Assembly: GCA_021390615.1 (NCBI GenBank)
Contig: JAJEJU010000025.1
Coordinates: forward strand, 1,302,001-1,366,000
Length of the DNA: 64,000 bases
Direction: 5' to 3'
Source: Rhodanobacteraceae bacterium ZG21-1
GTDB lineage: Bacteria > Pseudomonadota > Gammaproteobacteria > Xanthomonadales > Rhodanobacteraceae
This document shows, one piece after another, positions 1-7,677 of the stretch (its first letter is position 1; each line of letters starts with the position of its first letter). Below the pieces are notes generated by a model that made no database searches, was not told the DNA's origin, and saw only the letters and a program-made list of their open reading frames with translations. Made by a program: the position numbers and the translations under genes.

Positions 1-96
1 ATCGCCATGCTCCACGAAAGTCCGGTCGATCGCTTTCTCCGCTGCCGTGACCACGCTGCACGCCATGGTCAGCAGCAAGGCCAGGACACACCGCAT
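1..96 (-). CDS. Secreted protein of unknown function, 5' end only
   Basis: This is the first 32 codons of a gene that runs off the left edge. Reading the minus strand from the ATG at 96 gives a classic Sec signal peptide: MRC, a run of hydrophobic residues (VLALLLTMACSVV), then TAAEKAIDRTF, with cleavage likely near TAA/E. A purine-rich GGAAGGAAAG lies just upstream of the ATG, which supports the start. The mature part visible is too short to identify a family. It is co-oriented with the next secreted gene, whose stop lies 322 bases upstream of this start. The call rests only on the signal peptide and ribosome binding site. Confidence 0.5.
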   Translation of the reverse strand, partial: MRCVLALLLTMACSVVTAAEKAIDRTFVEHGD

Positions 97-417
97 GGCA
101 GCTTTCCTTCCATGAAGACCAGAGACGGCGGGCATCGACGTATGCGGATGACATCGTCAATGCGTACATCGCGGCGACAGCAGAACGCTTCGGCCTGAGT
201 TGATGCTCGCAGCCAGAGGCATGCTCGCCTTCAACGTGGCCTTTTATTTCTGGCCTGGAGACGCTCATGGTTCGATCAACGACGCGCGCTGGACGAACGA
301 GCTACGACTTTCGCTGAAGCTGAGCCTGGCTCGATCGATTCGCCTCGACGCCGGCCATGCGCGCCCCGACTTTCGGCATGCGCCGAAATTCGCAGAACGC
401 CACGGCACTCGGGATAG
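97..417. other. Intergenic region, no gene seen
   Basis: 321 bases between two minus-strand genes for secreted proteins. The open frames here are short, arginine-rich and lack ribosome binding sites. I see no hairpin with a T-run and no clear promoter. Confidence 0.4.
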
Positions 418-858
418 CTAATCCTTCTTGAGCTCGAAGTAGCCGTACAAGCCGTTTCCGTCGGGCAGCGCACCGGCTTGAACGAAGGCGAAGTACTCGT
501 TGCCTGCCTTCCATATGGTCACCGAGGAGTATTCGGGGGTGACGTCGTCCGAGACGCTCTCGCCTTTCAACTTGTCCACGATGAAGTCGTTGATTTCATC
601 CTTGATGAGGAAGCCCTTCAACTGGAAGGCATAAAAGCGCTTGTCGACGACCTGATACTTGCCTTTCAGATAGGCATTCAAGTCCTGGAGCATCGCTTCC
701 TGCTGCGCTGGAAACTGGGCGGCCGTCGCGTTGTTCGCGGCCTTCAGATCATTGTCGACGGGAATCTTGTCGATGAGCGGCGTCTTGTCCGCCGCATGAG
801 CCGCGCAGGCCAGGGCCAAGAGAACCGGCAGCATCAATGCAATCAAATAACGAGACAT
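418..858 (-). CDS. Secreted protein of unknown function, 146 aa
   Basis: The protein begins with a Sec signal peptide (MSRYLIALMLPVLLALACAA, cleavage probably after AHA), so the mature part of about 124 residues should be periplasmic or extracellular. The mature region is charged and predicted helical at first (DLKAANNATAAQFPAQQ), then has a likely beta-rich C-terminus (SSVTIWKAGNEYFAFVQAG). The region around residues 70-125 has the look of a small barrel with alternating hydrophobic residues. AAGGAAAA sits about 5 bases before the ATG and supports the start. I do not recognise the family. Its neighbours give no functional clue beyond another secreted gene downstream on the same strand. Confidence 0.7.
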   Translation of the reverse strand: MSRYLIALMLPVLLALACAAHAADKTPLIDKIPVDNDLKAANNATAAQFPAQQEAMLQDLNAYLKGKYQVVDKRFYAFQLKGFLIKDEINDFIVDKLKGESVSDDVTPEYSSVTIWKAGNEYFAFVQAGALPDGNGLYGYFELKKD

Positions 859-1408
859 GGCGTTTTCCTTTTCGACTGATCATGACCGAACCTGATTGAA
901 CGGGCGCTTGTTGCTGCGCCGCTACGCTCGAAGTGGTTTGGGGCACCCTCTGCCTGCCGAGCCTTTGGCTGGCCGCCGTAGGCTCGTCAGAATGACGAAG
1001 GCGAGAGCGCTCGCATCGCTTTCCCATCCCACCCGGGTCACCAAGACTCACCCTACCTTGCCGAAAGCGGGAGCCCAGTTTCCGCCTGGAGCGCCTGCTC
1101 ACGATTCGGATCTTGGCCGCCGGCATTCCTCCCGCCTTCCCCTTCTGGGCGCGCACCGATACCTCGAACACACCCTAGCCGTTCATCCATGATGCCTACC
1201 ACTCCTGTGCAGTGGCGAAGATTTGAGCACATCTGGCGCCTGGAGCATACGACCGAATGCCCGCGAAGCGGCAGACCGTCGCTTACTCTAGAGCTACGTA
1301 GCCGACAGTGGACAGTGTGACTCGGTGCGCCTCAAGAGGATGCCACGGTCGTTTCGGTGAAGCCTTCACAAGTGCGGAGGAGACGGCTGGGTCATACCCA
1401 TCATGCTC
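859..1408. other. Intergenic region of 550 bases without a supported gene
   Basis: The reading frames across this stretch (for example 896-1192 on the plus strand) give arginine/proline-rich translations without ribosome binding sites, typical of non-coding GC-rich DNA. No tRNA fold, intrinsic terminator or long repeat was found. It may hold the promoter of the 146-aa secreted gene near 870-920. Confidence 0.4.
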
Positions 1409-3064
1409 CTAGTGGCGGCGCAGGGCACCGTCGATAGCTCTTAAGTATTCGATGTTGACTTCGGTTTTGCGGGATTCAAGAAGCGCCAGCAGTTCGGATC
1501 TCCGAGTAGGGCCGAGAGGCGCATAGGAGTCGCTAACTTTCACCCAGTCGGCGGCCAAGTCATGCCATAGCAGATATTGATCTGCATCGTCGGGTTGCAA
1601 TCGCAAGATGAGCGATAGCCGATCCCAATGACCTAATTCGCGGAAGAAATGCCGGAGAGTTTTCCGCGCCGCCGGCACCCCCGCAAGGGACTGCATGACA
1701 TAGGTCGCTCGGTCCAGCCCGAATCGAATGGCACCCCGCCTGACTGAGCCGGTCAGGAGGCTCAGTACCCGTGTACCGCCGCTCGTGATCAGCTGAACCA
1801 GTTCCTGGTCGGAAACTTCGCCATTCGCCTTGAGAATGCCTCTGAGGCAGTGCATACGCACAATACCTCCCTGGTGCGCGAGCCACCTGCGCATCCTTGT
1901 TAGATCCTGCTCTCCAGCGACATCCGCGAGCGATATCAAGGCGCCAAGAGTCAGGTTGTCGCCGTCTTGATCGAGAACGTCGCGCCAATGCGTCGCAGCA
2001 TCCTCTCCAAACCTCTCTCGGAGTAGAAAAGCGGACAGAGATCGAACGCCAGCGGAGCGGTCACACAGCGTATGGCGGACCAAGTCATGAGGTAGCGGCT
2101 CCGCTGAATTGGCCAGAGCACGCAATGATTCACGTCGAGTGACAGGGTGAGATGCGCTCAAACCTTTTCTGGCTAGGTCCAGGGTGCGTGTGGCATTGCA
2201 GCGGCTTTGCGCATGGCGAAGTGCGTGTAGAGCGATCGCCGGATTGGGGTCGCCAATCGCCGCATCCAGAATATCGATAGGAAAAGGGGCCTCGGCATTG
2301 AGGGCCACACTGTAGGCCCATAAGCGGGTCGCGGAGTCTTTCCCGTTCAACAGCTTGAGTAGCAAGGGCCACTTCGCGCTTCTCAGCATCCAGCCTTCGA
2401 CATGCTCATGAAGCCAGTCGCTTGGGATACGTTTGCGGGATCGCAGCCGCATCACAAGAGGCCACACTTCGAGCACTTCTTCATCAGAGCAAAGCTCTAG
2501 AAGCCCGACGACGGCGTCCTGTGCTGCAAACTGGACCTGAGGCACCCAATCGGCGCAGCGAATAAGCGCAGCGGCCAAAGACAGGCGACCGGGGAACTGA
2601 GGCAGTAGCCAAAGCGCCTTCTGGCGAACTCGGCCATCGGCGTGACTAGCTGCGACGAACAGGAGGGCCTGCCGCAGCTCAGTGTCGATCTTCGCCCTAG
2701 TCGTCCGGTGTAACGCGTCTTCTGGCCAACGCCTGTATGGAGACCCGTAGTAGCTCCTGAGTCTTTCGTCCAAATCGATGAGCTTCGATGCAGGCATGCC
2801 GGCAAGGTACTCGCTGGCCCGCTGTCGCACTCCAGCACTACCAAGCGGCAGGAGAAAGGTTTGAAGGCAGTCGTTGAGAAGCGTCTGCAGATAAGGGGGA
2901 TCGCTGGTAACGCTTCGAAGTCTTTCCCATACCATCGGATGGTCGCCGTCCTTAAGCTGTCTGCTGCCTGCCTCATTGAGGATCTGGGCAGCTTGCTCTA
3001 GGCCCGCACCTCCTGCAACCAGGAGGCAGGTTACCCTTCGGCCGCGTCTAGCTCGACGCAGCAC
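1409..3064 (-). CDS. HEAT-like alpha-helical repeat protein, 551 aa
   Basis: The translation is a succession of about 30-40-residue helical hairpins with the feel of HEAT repeats, for example ATRLWAYSVALNAEAP followed by PAIALHALRHAQSR, then HPVTRRESLRALANSAEP and SAGVRSLSAFLLRERFG. No catalytic motif, signal peptide or membrane segment is visible, so a cytoplasmic scaffold or binding role is likely. The first codons overlap the end of the upstream 111-aa gene by 34 bases, which suggests translational coupling; a later start is possible. GC content is clearly lower than in the core genes (about 57% on one line counted versus about 75% in the efflux operon), consistent with recent acquisition. 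The family is not recognised more precisely. Confidence 0.65.
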   Translation of the reverse strand: MLRRARRGRRVTCLLVAGGAGLEQAAQILNEAGSRQLKDGDHPMVWERLRSVTSDPPYLQTLLNDCLQTFLLPLGSAGVRQRASEYLAGMPASKLIDLDERLRSYYGSPYRRWPEDALHRTTRAKIDTELRQALLFVAASHADGRVRQKALWLLPQFPGRLSLAAALIRCADWVPQVQFAAQDAVVGLLELCSDEEVLEVWPLVMRLRSRKRIPSDWLHEHVEGWMLRSAKWPLLLKLLNGKDSATRLWAYSVALNAEAPFPIDILDAAIGDPNPAIALHALRHAQSRCNATRTLDLARKGLSASHPVTRRESLRALANSAEPLPHDLVRHTLCDRSAGVRSLSAFLLRERFGEDAATHWRDVLDQDGDNLTLGALISLADVAGEQDLTRMRRWLAHQGGIVRMHCLRGILKANGEVSDQELVQLITSGGTRVLSLLTGSVRRGAIRFGLDRATYVMQSLAGVPAARKTLRHFFRELGHWDRLSLILRLQPDDADQYLLWHDLAADWVKVSDSYAPLGPTRRSELLALLESRKTEVNIEYLRAIDGALRRH

Positions 3065-3366
3065 CTGGCCAACTGCTGGCTGAGGATACGCAGCATCCCC
3101 CTGCTCACGGGGTGTTTGTCCAACTCGGTCACCTCAACGGCGCCATCTTCTTGCTTATACTCCCAGTGTCGGCGGCTGCCTCCAGCCAGACGATGCATCA
3201 GCTTACCCACCTGGGCCAGTCGGAATTCTTTGTGGTCATCCGGCTGTGGGCCGCTCGGTAGGCATTGGTCAACTGCTAACCATGAAGCCAGCACGTGTGG
3301 CGGGGAAACAGATTTGATTCGGAGGCGCGCCTGGATTGCGTTGGCCAGCTCGATTGGACCAGTCAT
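3031..3366 (-). CDS. Hypothetical protein, 111 aa, upstream partner of the HEAT-like gene
   Basis: I chose the ATG at 3366 (MTGPIELANAIQARL) because the extension to 3417 would run into the end of the regulator gene upstream. The protein is soluble with no signal peptide or membrane segment. It begins with a helix (ELANAIQARLR), has a central stretch around HWEYKQEDGAVEVTELDKHP and ends in a helix (RGMLRILSQQLARCCVEL). It is on the same strand as the HEAT-like gene and overlaps its start, so the two are probably one transcript. No family recognised. Confidence 0.5.
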   Translation of the reverse strand: MTGPIELANAIQARLRIKSVSPPHVLASWLAVDQCLPSGPQPDDHKEFRLAQVGKLMHRLAGGSRRHWEYKQEDGAVEVTELDKHPVSRGMLRILSQQLARCCVELDAAEG

Positions 3367-3373
3367 GGTCGAA

Positions 3374-3982
3374 CTATGCTTGACGCGAAATGACCACGTA
3401 ATACCCGCAGGGCTCATCTGTCTGGTTGATCAGCCCGTGCTCGACATCGGCGACGAAGAACAGTGAATCGCCTGGCCCCAGGTGCACCTTGCTGTCCTTG
3501 AACACAAGGATCAGATGACCAAGAGTCACAACGAGCTGCTTTTCGGTGCCGGCCGGGAAAGGCGGAAGCATCCCAGTGGAAGCGCCCGCCGGCAGGTAGT
3601 GATAGACGACCTCGGCGCGACCGCTTCCCTTGGACGGAGAAACAAGGTGGCGCTCAAAGCCCGTTTCAGGATCCCGAAAAATGGGGCGGTCGGCGCGCCG
3701 CAGAACCACTGTGGAGCCATCGGTCGCCTGGTCACTGGTCAAATCCGTCAACGATGCCTGCAAGCTTCGCGCGATGCGCGATGCGATCCCGATCGTCGGG
3801 CTCTTCTCACCGCGCTCCACTTTGGAAAGCATCGCACGGCTGACCCCGGAGCTTTGAGCCAGCTGCTCCAAGGTCATGCCGGAGACATCGCGCAACGCTC
3901 GAACACGGGCCCCGAAGGTGCGGGCAAGTGCGTCGCCACGATCAGGCGCCTGGGTGGTCTTGGTCGGCTTGGACACATGCAT
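3374..3982 (-). CDS. XRE-family transcriptional regulator with C-terminal cupin domain
   Basis: About 202 residues. The N-terminal half carries a Cro/CI-type helix-turn-helix (GMTLEQLAQSSGVSRAMLSK then VERGEKSPTIG), and the C-terminal half is a small cupin barrel (VVYHYLPAGASTG, GTEKQLVVTLGHLILV, LGPGDSLFFVADVEHGLIN). This HTH-cupin layout is typical of regulators of amine, amino-acid or aromatic catabolism where the cupin binds a small ligand. The start at 3982 (MHVSKPTKTT) was preferred because the 30 residues upstream are arginine-rich and fit no domain. It lies downstream of the substrate-binding-like gene on the same strand, and a palindrome in the AT-rich divergent promoter (4867-4879) is a candidate operator. 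Confidence 0.8.
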   Translation of the reverse strand: MHVSKPTKTTQAPDRGDALARTFGARVRALRDVSGMTLEQLAQSSGVSRAMLSKVERGEKSPTIGIASRIARSLQASLTDLTSDQATDGSTVVLRRADRPIFRDPETGFERHLVSPSKGSGRAEVVYHYLPAGASTGMLPPFPAGTEKQLVVTLGHLILVFKDSKVHLGPGDSLFFVADVEHGLINQTDEPCGYYVVISRQA

Positions 3983-4105
3983 CCACGGTCGGCGGCTTCC
4001 GGTCGTTCGGAGGTGATGCACCCGGCCGCGGACCCTTGATGTCGCAGTGCATCTCGCCGGCAATATAGTCATGGAGCAAGCCCCTGACCACCCTAAGATG
4101 CAGGG

Positions 4106-4822
4106 TTATCGGCTCACCACGGGGTCAATCTCGTCCTGGGTGAACCCGTATTTCGCCATGCGCTGCCGATGGTCTGCCGACCCCAGATAGCGGCGCAGCT
4201 CGGCATTGACCGCATCACGCAGGGCGGTGTTGTTCTTGTTGAAGGAGAACCCCCCAAGCGGCACGCTTGCACCGACCACGTGCGCGACGGCATTGACCCG
4301 ATCGTGGCCCCGTCGATCGGCAATGGCACGATTGCCCAAGGCGGTCGCCGCATACGCATCGATGCGCCCGGCCAATAGCGCTTCGATCGCATCGTCCTGA
4401 CCCGCGAACGAAATGATCTGCGCGTCTTGCACCCCCGCATCCAGGGCAGAAGCTTGCTGGACCGTGCCGGGCATGACACCCAGGCGCGCGTCCCCTCGCC
4501 TTGCGACGGCCTCGTAGCTGTCCAGTCCCTTGGGATTGCCGGCGAGCACTACAAAGCCATCGCCCGCCGCCCACACCGGCACACTGAAATCTACGGATTT
4601 GCTGCGCTCGGGCGTCACGAAGATCGGGACATTGAGGTCCCATCGACCGGCCATCACACCCGGCAGCAACTCCTCGAACGTGACCCGCTGAAAGTCGATC
4701 CGTGGGTAACCGATGGCGCGCACCACCACCCCAGCCAACTCCACATCAGCGCCCATGGGCGAGCCGTCATGGTCGGTCCAGCCAAATGGCGGCTCTTCAA
4801 TATAGGCAATCGTGATCTTCAT
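4106..4822 (-). CDS. Solute-binding protein family 3-like protein without a signal peptide
   Basis: 238 residues resembling the type 3 amino-acid binding proteins of ABC transporters: lobe I begins KITIAYIEEPPFGW, a hallmark PF-W substrate-loop start, followed by GADVELAGVVVRAIGYP, the FEELLPGVMAGRWDLNVPIFVTPERSKSV region (split here by residues LNV), and lobe II with RLGVMPGTVQQA and DAIEALLAGRIDAYA. The striking point is that the mature-like sequence begins at residue 2: there is no signal peptide and no in-frame extension that would supply one. No permease or ATPase gene is adjacent. It may be a cytoplasmic ligand sensor or enzyme of this fold. It is divergent from the hydrolase gene at 5032. 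Confidence 0.75.
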   Translation of the reverse strand: MKITIAYIEEPPFGWTDHDGSPMGADVELAGVVVRAIGYPRIDFQRVTFEELLPGVMAGRWDLNVPIFVTPERSKSVDFSVPVWAAGDGFVVLAGNPKGLDSYEAVARRGDARLGVMPGTVQQASALDAGVQDAQIISFAGQDDAIEALLAGRIDAYAATALGNRAIADRRGHDRVNAVAHVVGASVPLGGFSFNKNNTALRDAVNAELRRYLGSADHRQRMAKYGFTQDEIDPVVSR

Positions 4823-4866
4823 CGTTCGCTACCTCGTGAGCTGAGTAAAATGCGTTGATTATTATC

Positions 4867-4879
4867 TTCTATAGTAGAA
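4867..4879. promoter_or_regulatory. Palindrome in AT-rich divergent promoter, candidate operator
   Basis: TTCTA-TAG-TAGAA is a perfect 5-bp inverted repeat in the 209-base gap between the divergent binding-protein and hydrolase genes. The surrounding 60 bases are AT-rich and include GATAAT on the minus strand, a good -10-like hexamer. An XRE-cupin regulator is encoded two genes away, so this is a plausible binding site; that link is inference. Confidence 0.35.
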
Positions 4880-5031
4880 TATTCAAGGCGAAGCTCCGAT
4901 GCTCGCCGAAGTGATCGCTTATCAAGGCGATGAAATGGCCTTGCCGCACCAAAACACGCCAAGGCCTGATGTCAAGAAATCTCCCAAAGTAGATAAACCC
5001 CTTCCCTATTCCCGCCACATGAACAAAGCCA

Positions 5032-5976
5032 ATGGGTGACACGATGACCAGTAAAGACACATCAGCACTTGGGGTGGCCGACCTGGATTGGCGGATCGCC
5101 AATCTCCGAAACGCGACGGGACAACTGACCTTGGGGGTGGAGCTGGCTGATGGGATCCTCGACATCGGGGCCGCAGCAGAGCAGCTATCCCTTATCTGCC
5201 CCAACAACATGGACGACCTGCTTCAACACAGCCGGGCCGCTGAGGTGCAAGCCGTGGTGGAAGCAGCCGAGCGCCAGGGCGTGAAGGAGAGGATCGCCGA
5301 GGCAGACGCGCTGTTTGCGCCCCTGGTGACGCAGCCGGAAAAGATCGTCTGCGTGGGATTCAACTACCGCGCACACGTGGCCGAAGCCCACGCCGAAACG
5401 CCCAAGGCGCCTCCGCTCTTCGCCAAATACCGCAACGCGCTCAATCACCATCGGGGCTTCGTTGAACTGCCGACGCGGGTCGATCACGAGTTCGACTATG
5501 AAACCGAACTCGTGATGGTGTTTGGTCACGCATGCCGGAACGTCCCGGAATCCGAAGCACTGAACGTGATTGCCGGTTACGCGACCGGCAATGACCTGAC
5601 CGCACGCGGGTTGCAAACCAACACTTCCCAGTTTCTGGCGGGCAAATGTTCCGACGGGTTTGCTCCAGCGGGACCCTGGCTTGTTCCTCGAAGCAAAGTC
5701 CCCGACCCGAATGCATTGCGCATCCAGACATGGCTGAACGGCGAAAGCCGGCAAGACGCCAACACACGGGACATGATTTTCAGCTGCCGACAACTGGTCG
5801 CTTACATCACCAGCCTGATGACCATGCGACCGGGCGACATCGTGTTCACCGGAACGCCGCCAGGTGTCATCTGGGGGCAGACCATTCCGCCCGCCGATCG
5901 GCGATGGCTTCAGGCGGGCGACCAAGTGATCTCATCGCTGGAAGGCTTGGGTGCGTTGCAGATCAATCTCCGCTGA
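5032..5976 (+). CDS. Fumarylacetoacetate hydrolase family protein
   Basis: 314 residues. The C-terminal FAH catalytic fold is clear: KIVCVGFNYRAHVAEAHAE, PPLFAKYRNAL, then the metal-ligand segment HEFDYETELVMVFG (E and E), GYATGNDLTAR (D), and RPGDIVFTGTPPGV. Family members hydrolyse or decarboxylate beta-diketo acids, oxalopyruvates and related ring-cleavage products, usually with Mg2+. The N-terminal 90 residues form the usual lid-like domain. A second ATG at 5044 has GGGTG about 7 bases upstream and may be the true start. It is followed 58 bases later by the RidA-like gene, and the pair is probably one operon. The substrate cannot be told from sequence. Confidence 0.85.
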   Translation: MGDTMTSKDTSALGVADLDWRIANLRNATGQLTLGVELADGILDIGAAAEQLSLICPNNMDDLLQHSRAAEVQAVVEAAERQGVKERIAEADALFAPLVTQPEKIVCVGFNYRAHVAEAHAETPKAPPLFAKYRNALNHHRGFVELPTRVDHEFDYETELVMVFGHACRNVPESEALNVIAGYATGNDLTARGLQTNTSQFLAGKCSDGFAPAGPWLVPRSKVPDPNALRIQTWLNGESRQDANTRDMIFSCRQLVAYITSLMTMRPGDIVFTGTPPGVIWGQTIPPADRRWLQAGDQVISSLEGLGALQINLR

Positions 5977-6034
5977 GCCTCCAAGGCCTCAGAAAATTTG
6001 TCCCGTCGACATCAACCTACAGAAGGGAGAGCCC

Positions 6035-6421
6035 ATGGCCATTCAACTCCACAACCCGGCGACCATTGCCCCGCCATTCTCCTGTTACAGCCATGGAGCA
6101 TCGGCACCTGCCGGCGCGTGCTGGCTCTATGTTTCGGGGCAAGTGGGCATCACGCCGGAAGGCCACGTGCCCGACGACCCGGCAAAACAGATCGCATTGG
6201 CCTGGGATAACTTGCTCGCAGTGTTGGCAGATGCAGGAATGAGCGTGACCGACTTGGTCAAGGTCGAGGGTTTCATCACCCGCCCGGAGATGGTGCCGCT
6301 CTATCGCCAAGAACGAGAGAAGCGATTTGCAGGACATGCCGCCGCAACCACGATGGTCATCGTCGCGGGCTTGGCGGAACCCAACCTGCTGGTTGAGATC
6401 CAAGTCGTGGCGGCACGCTGA
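6035..6421 (+). CDS. RidA/YjgF/YER057c family protein lacking the catalytic arginine
   Basis: 128 residues covering the whole RidA trimer subunit: YSHGASAPAGACWLYVSGQVG, then DPAKQIALAWDNLLAVLADAGMS (split between residues) and a final LLVEIQVVAAR. Canonical RidA enzymes, which deaminate reactive enamine/imine intermediates, carry an Arg in a P-A-R-(T/S) segment before the last strand. Here the segment reads AATTMVIVAGL, with Thr at the Arg position. The protein is therefore probably not a standard imine deaminase; many operon-borne Rid paralogues with this loss act on ring-cleavage intermediates, but that is inference. The ATG at 6035 follows AAGGGAGA, a good ribosome binding site, so the longer frame to 5951 is rejected. 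Confidence 0.85.
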   Translation: MAIQLHNPATIAPPFSCYSHGASAPAGACWLYVSGQVGITPEGHVPDDPAKQIALAWDNLLAVLADAGMSVTDLVKVEGFITRPEMVPLYRQEREKRFAGHAAATTMVIVAGLAEPNLLVEIQVVAAR

Positions 6422-6552
6422 CTGATGCCTAAGCGCGCCGCCAACGGCGGACGCCGATGACGTCCGGCACTCGATGATGTCCTGGCAAAGATGATGTGCC
6501 AGGCGCATGACTTGTACCGACCAAGCCGCCCGAGCACCCCAAACGCAGGCAT

Positions 6553-6582
6553 AAAAAAAGCCCTGCATTCGCAGGGCTTTTT
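6553..6582 (-). terminator. Intrinsic terminator downstream of tRNA-Gln
   Basis: A 12-bp stem (AAAAAGCCCTGC paired with GCAGGGCTTTTT) closes a 4-base loop. On the minus strand it is followed by TTAT; the stem itself supplies the U-run. It sits 5 bases past the tRNA 3' end and could act in both directions, since the plus strand also has a T-run after the stem. Confidence 0.85.
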
Positions 6583-6587
6583 CAGTT

Positions 6588-6661
6588 TGGCTGGGAGACT
6601 AGGATTCGAACCTAGATAAACGGAGTCAGAGTCCGTTGTCCTACCGTTAGACGATCTCCCA
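6588..6661 (-). tRNA. tRNA-Gln (anticodon CUG)
   Basis: The minus strand folds as a complete tRNA: acceptor stem TGGGAGA pairs with TCTCCCA, followed by discriminator G and encoded CCA. The anticodon stem ACGGA/TCCGT encloses the loop CTCTGAC, giving anticodon CTG, which reads CAG glutamine codons. The T arm contains GGTTCGAATCC. It lies between the accessory genes on its 3' side and the ribosomal-protein operon on its 5' side, a common attachment position for genomic islands, though no integrase or duplicate of the 3' end was seen. Confidence 0.95.
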
Positions 6662-6715
6662 ATACCGGGCGATGCGGTGCGCTCTGACCTTGCTGCACCG
6701 ATCGTCGAAGCGCGA

Positions 6716-7108
6716 TTAGCGCTTCGAGAACTGGGTAGCGCGACGGGCCTTGTGCAGACCGATCTTCTTACGCTCGACCTCGCGGGCGTCGCGGGTCACG
6801 AAGCCAGCCTTGCGCAGCGGCGACTTCAGGCTTTCGTCGTACTCGATCAGCGCGCGGGCGATGCCCAGGCGGATCGCGCCGGCCTGACCGGTGATGCCGC
6901 CACCGGCAACCGTCACCTTGATGTCGAACTTATCGCTGTTCTGGGTCAGTTCGAGCGGCTGGCGCACGATCATGCGCGAGGTCTCGCGACCGAAGAACTG
7001 CTCCAAGGTCTTGCCGTTCACTTCGATGGCGCCACTGCCCTTGCGCAGGAACACGCGAGCGGCGGAGGTCTTGCGGCGGCCGGTGCCGTAGTTCTGCTGG
7101 ATAGCCAT
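6716..7108 (-). CDS. rpsI: 30S ribosomal protein S9
   Basis: 130 residues, full length for bacterial S9. The N-terminal [20 protein letters not shown], the central [20 protein letters not shown] and the basic tail ending QFSKR, which reaches the ribosomal P site tRNA, are all present. It follows rplM by 8 bases, the conserved L13-S9 operon, and is transcribed toward the tRNA-Gln gene. Confidence 0.98.
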   Translation of the reverse strand: MAIQQNYGTGRRKTSAARVFLRKGSGAIEVNGKTLEQFFGRETSRMIVRQPLELTQNSDKFDIKVTVAGGGITGQAGAIRLGIARALIEYDESLKSPLRKAGFVTRDAREVERKKIGLHKARRATQFSKR

Positions 7109-7116
7109 ACGTTTCC

Positions 7117-7545
7117 TTAGATTTCCAGCGCCTGCGGCTGCTGTGCGGTATGCGGATGCTCGGCGCCGCCGTAGACCTTGAGCTTGCGGTACATCTCGCG
7201 GCCCAGCGGGTTCTTCGGCAGCATGCCCTTCACGGCGATCTCGATCACGCGCTCCGGATGAGTGGCCAGCATGTCCTTCAGACTCATGGTCTTCAGGTTG
7301 CCGACGTAGCCGGTGAAGCGGTGATACATCTTGTCGTCGAGCTTGGCGCCGGTAACGGCCACCTTGTCGGCGTTGATGACGACGATGTAATCGCCGGTAT
7401 CAACGTGCGGAGTGAACTCCGGCTTGTGCTTGCCGCGCAGGCGACGAGCGATCTCGGTCGAAAGACGACCAAGCGTCTTGTCCGTGGCGTCTACCACGTA
7501 CCAGTCGCGCTTGACGCTTTCCGGCTTGGCGCTGAACGTTTTCAT
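7117..7545 (-). CDS. rplM: 50S ribosomal protein L13
   Basis: 142 residues, the same length as E. coli L13. Diagnostic segments are [74 protein letters not shown] and [10 protein letters not shown]. The start ATG at 7545 was chosen because it gives the universal N-terminus MKTFSAKP; longer readings of this frame are spurious. Early 50S assembly protein, first gene of the rplM-rpsI operon, divergent from the FeS protein gene. Confidence 0.98.
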   Translation of the reverse strand: MKTFSAKPESVKRDWYVVDATDKTLGRLSTEIARRLRGKHKPEFTPHVDTGDYIVVINADKVAVTGAKLDDKMYHRFTGYVGNLKTMSLKDMLATHPERVIEIAVKGMLPKNPLGREMYRKLKVYGGAEHPHTAQQPQALEI

Positions 7546-7677
7546 TTCGGGATACCCATCTGCCGCCACCTGGGCGGTATGCATAATTCGATGAAACAAA
7601 GGCGCGAGATGATAGCGGAGCTTCCATCTATCGCGCAAGCCCGCACGGGCGGCGAACTGCGAGTCGGCGATGATAGC

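Noticed and set aside
6588..6661. Second copy of the tRNA-Gln 3' end as an att site within the window
   Set aside because: No convincing repeat of the T-arm/acceptor sequence was found to the left by eye, so an att site is not annotated.
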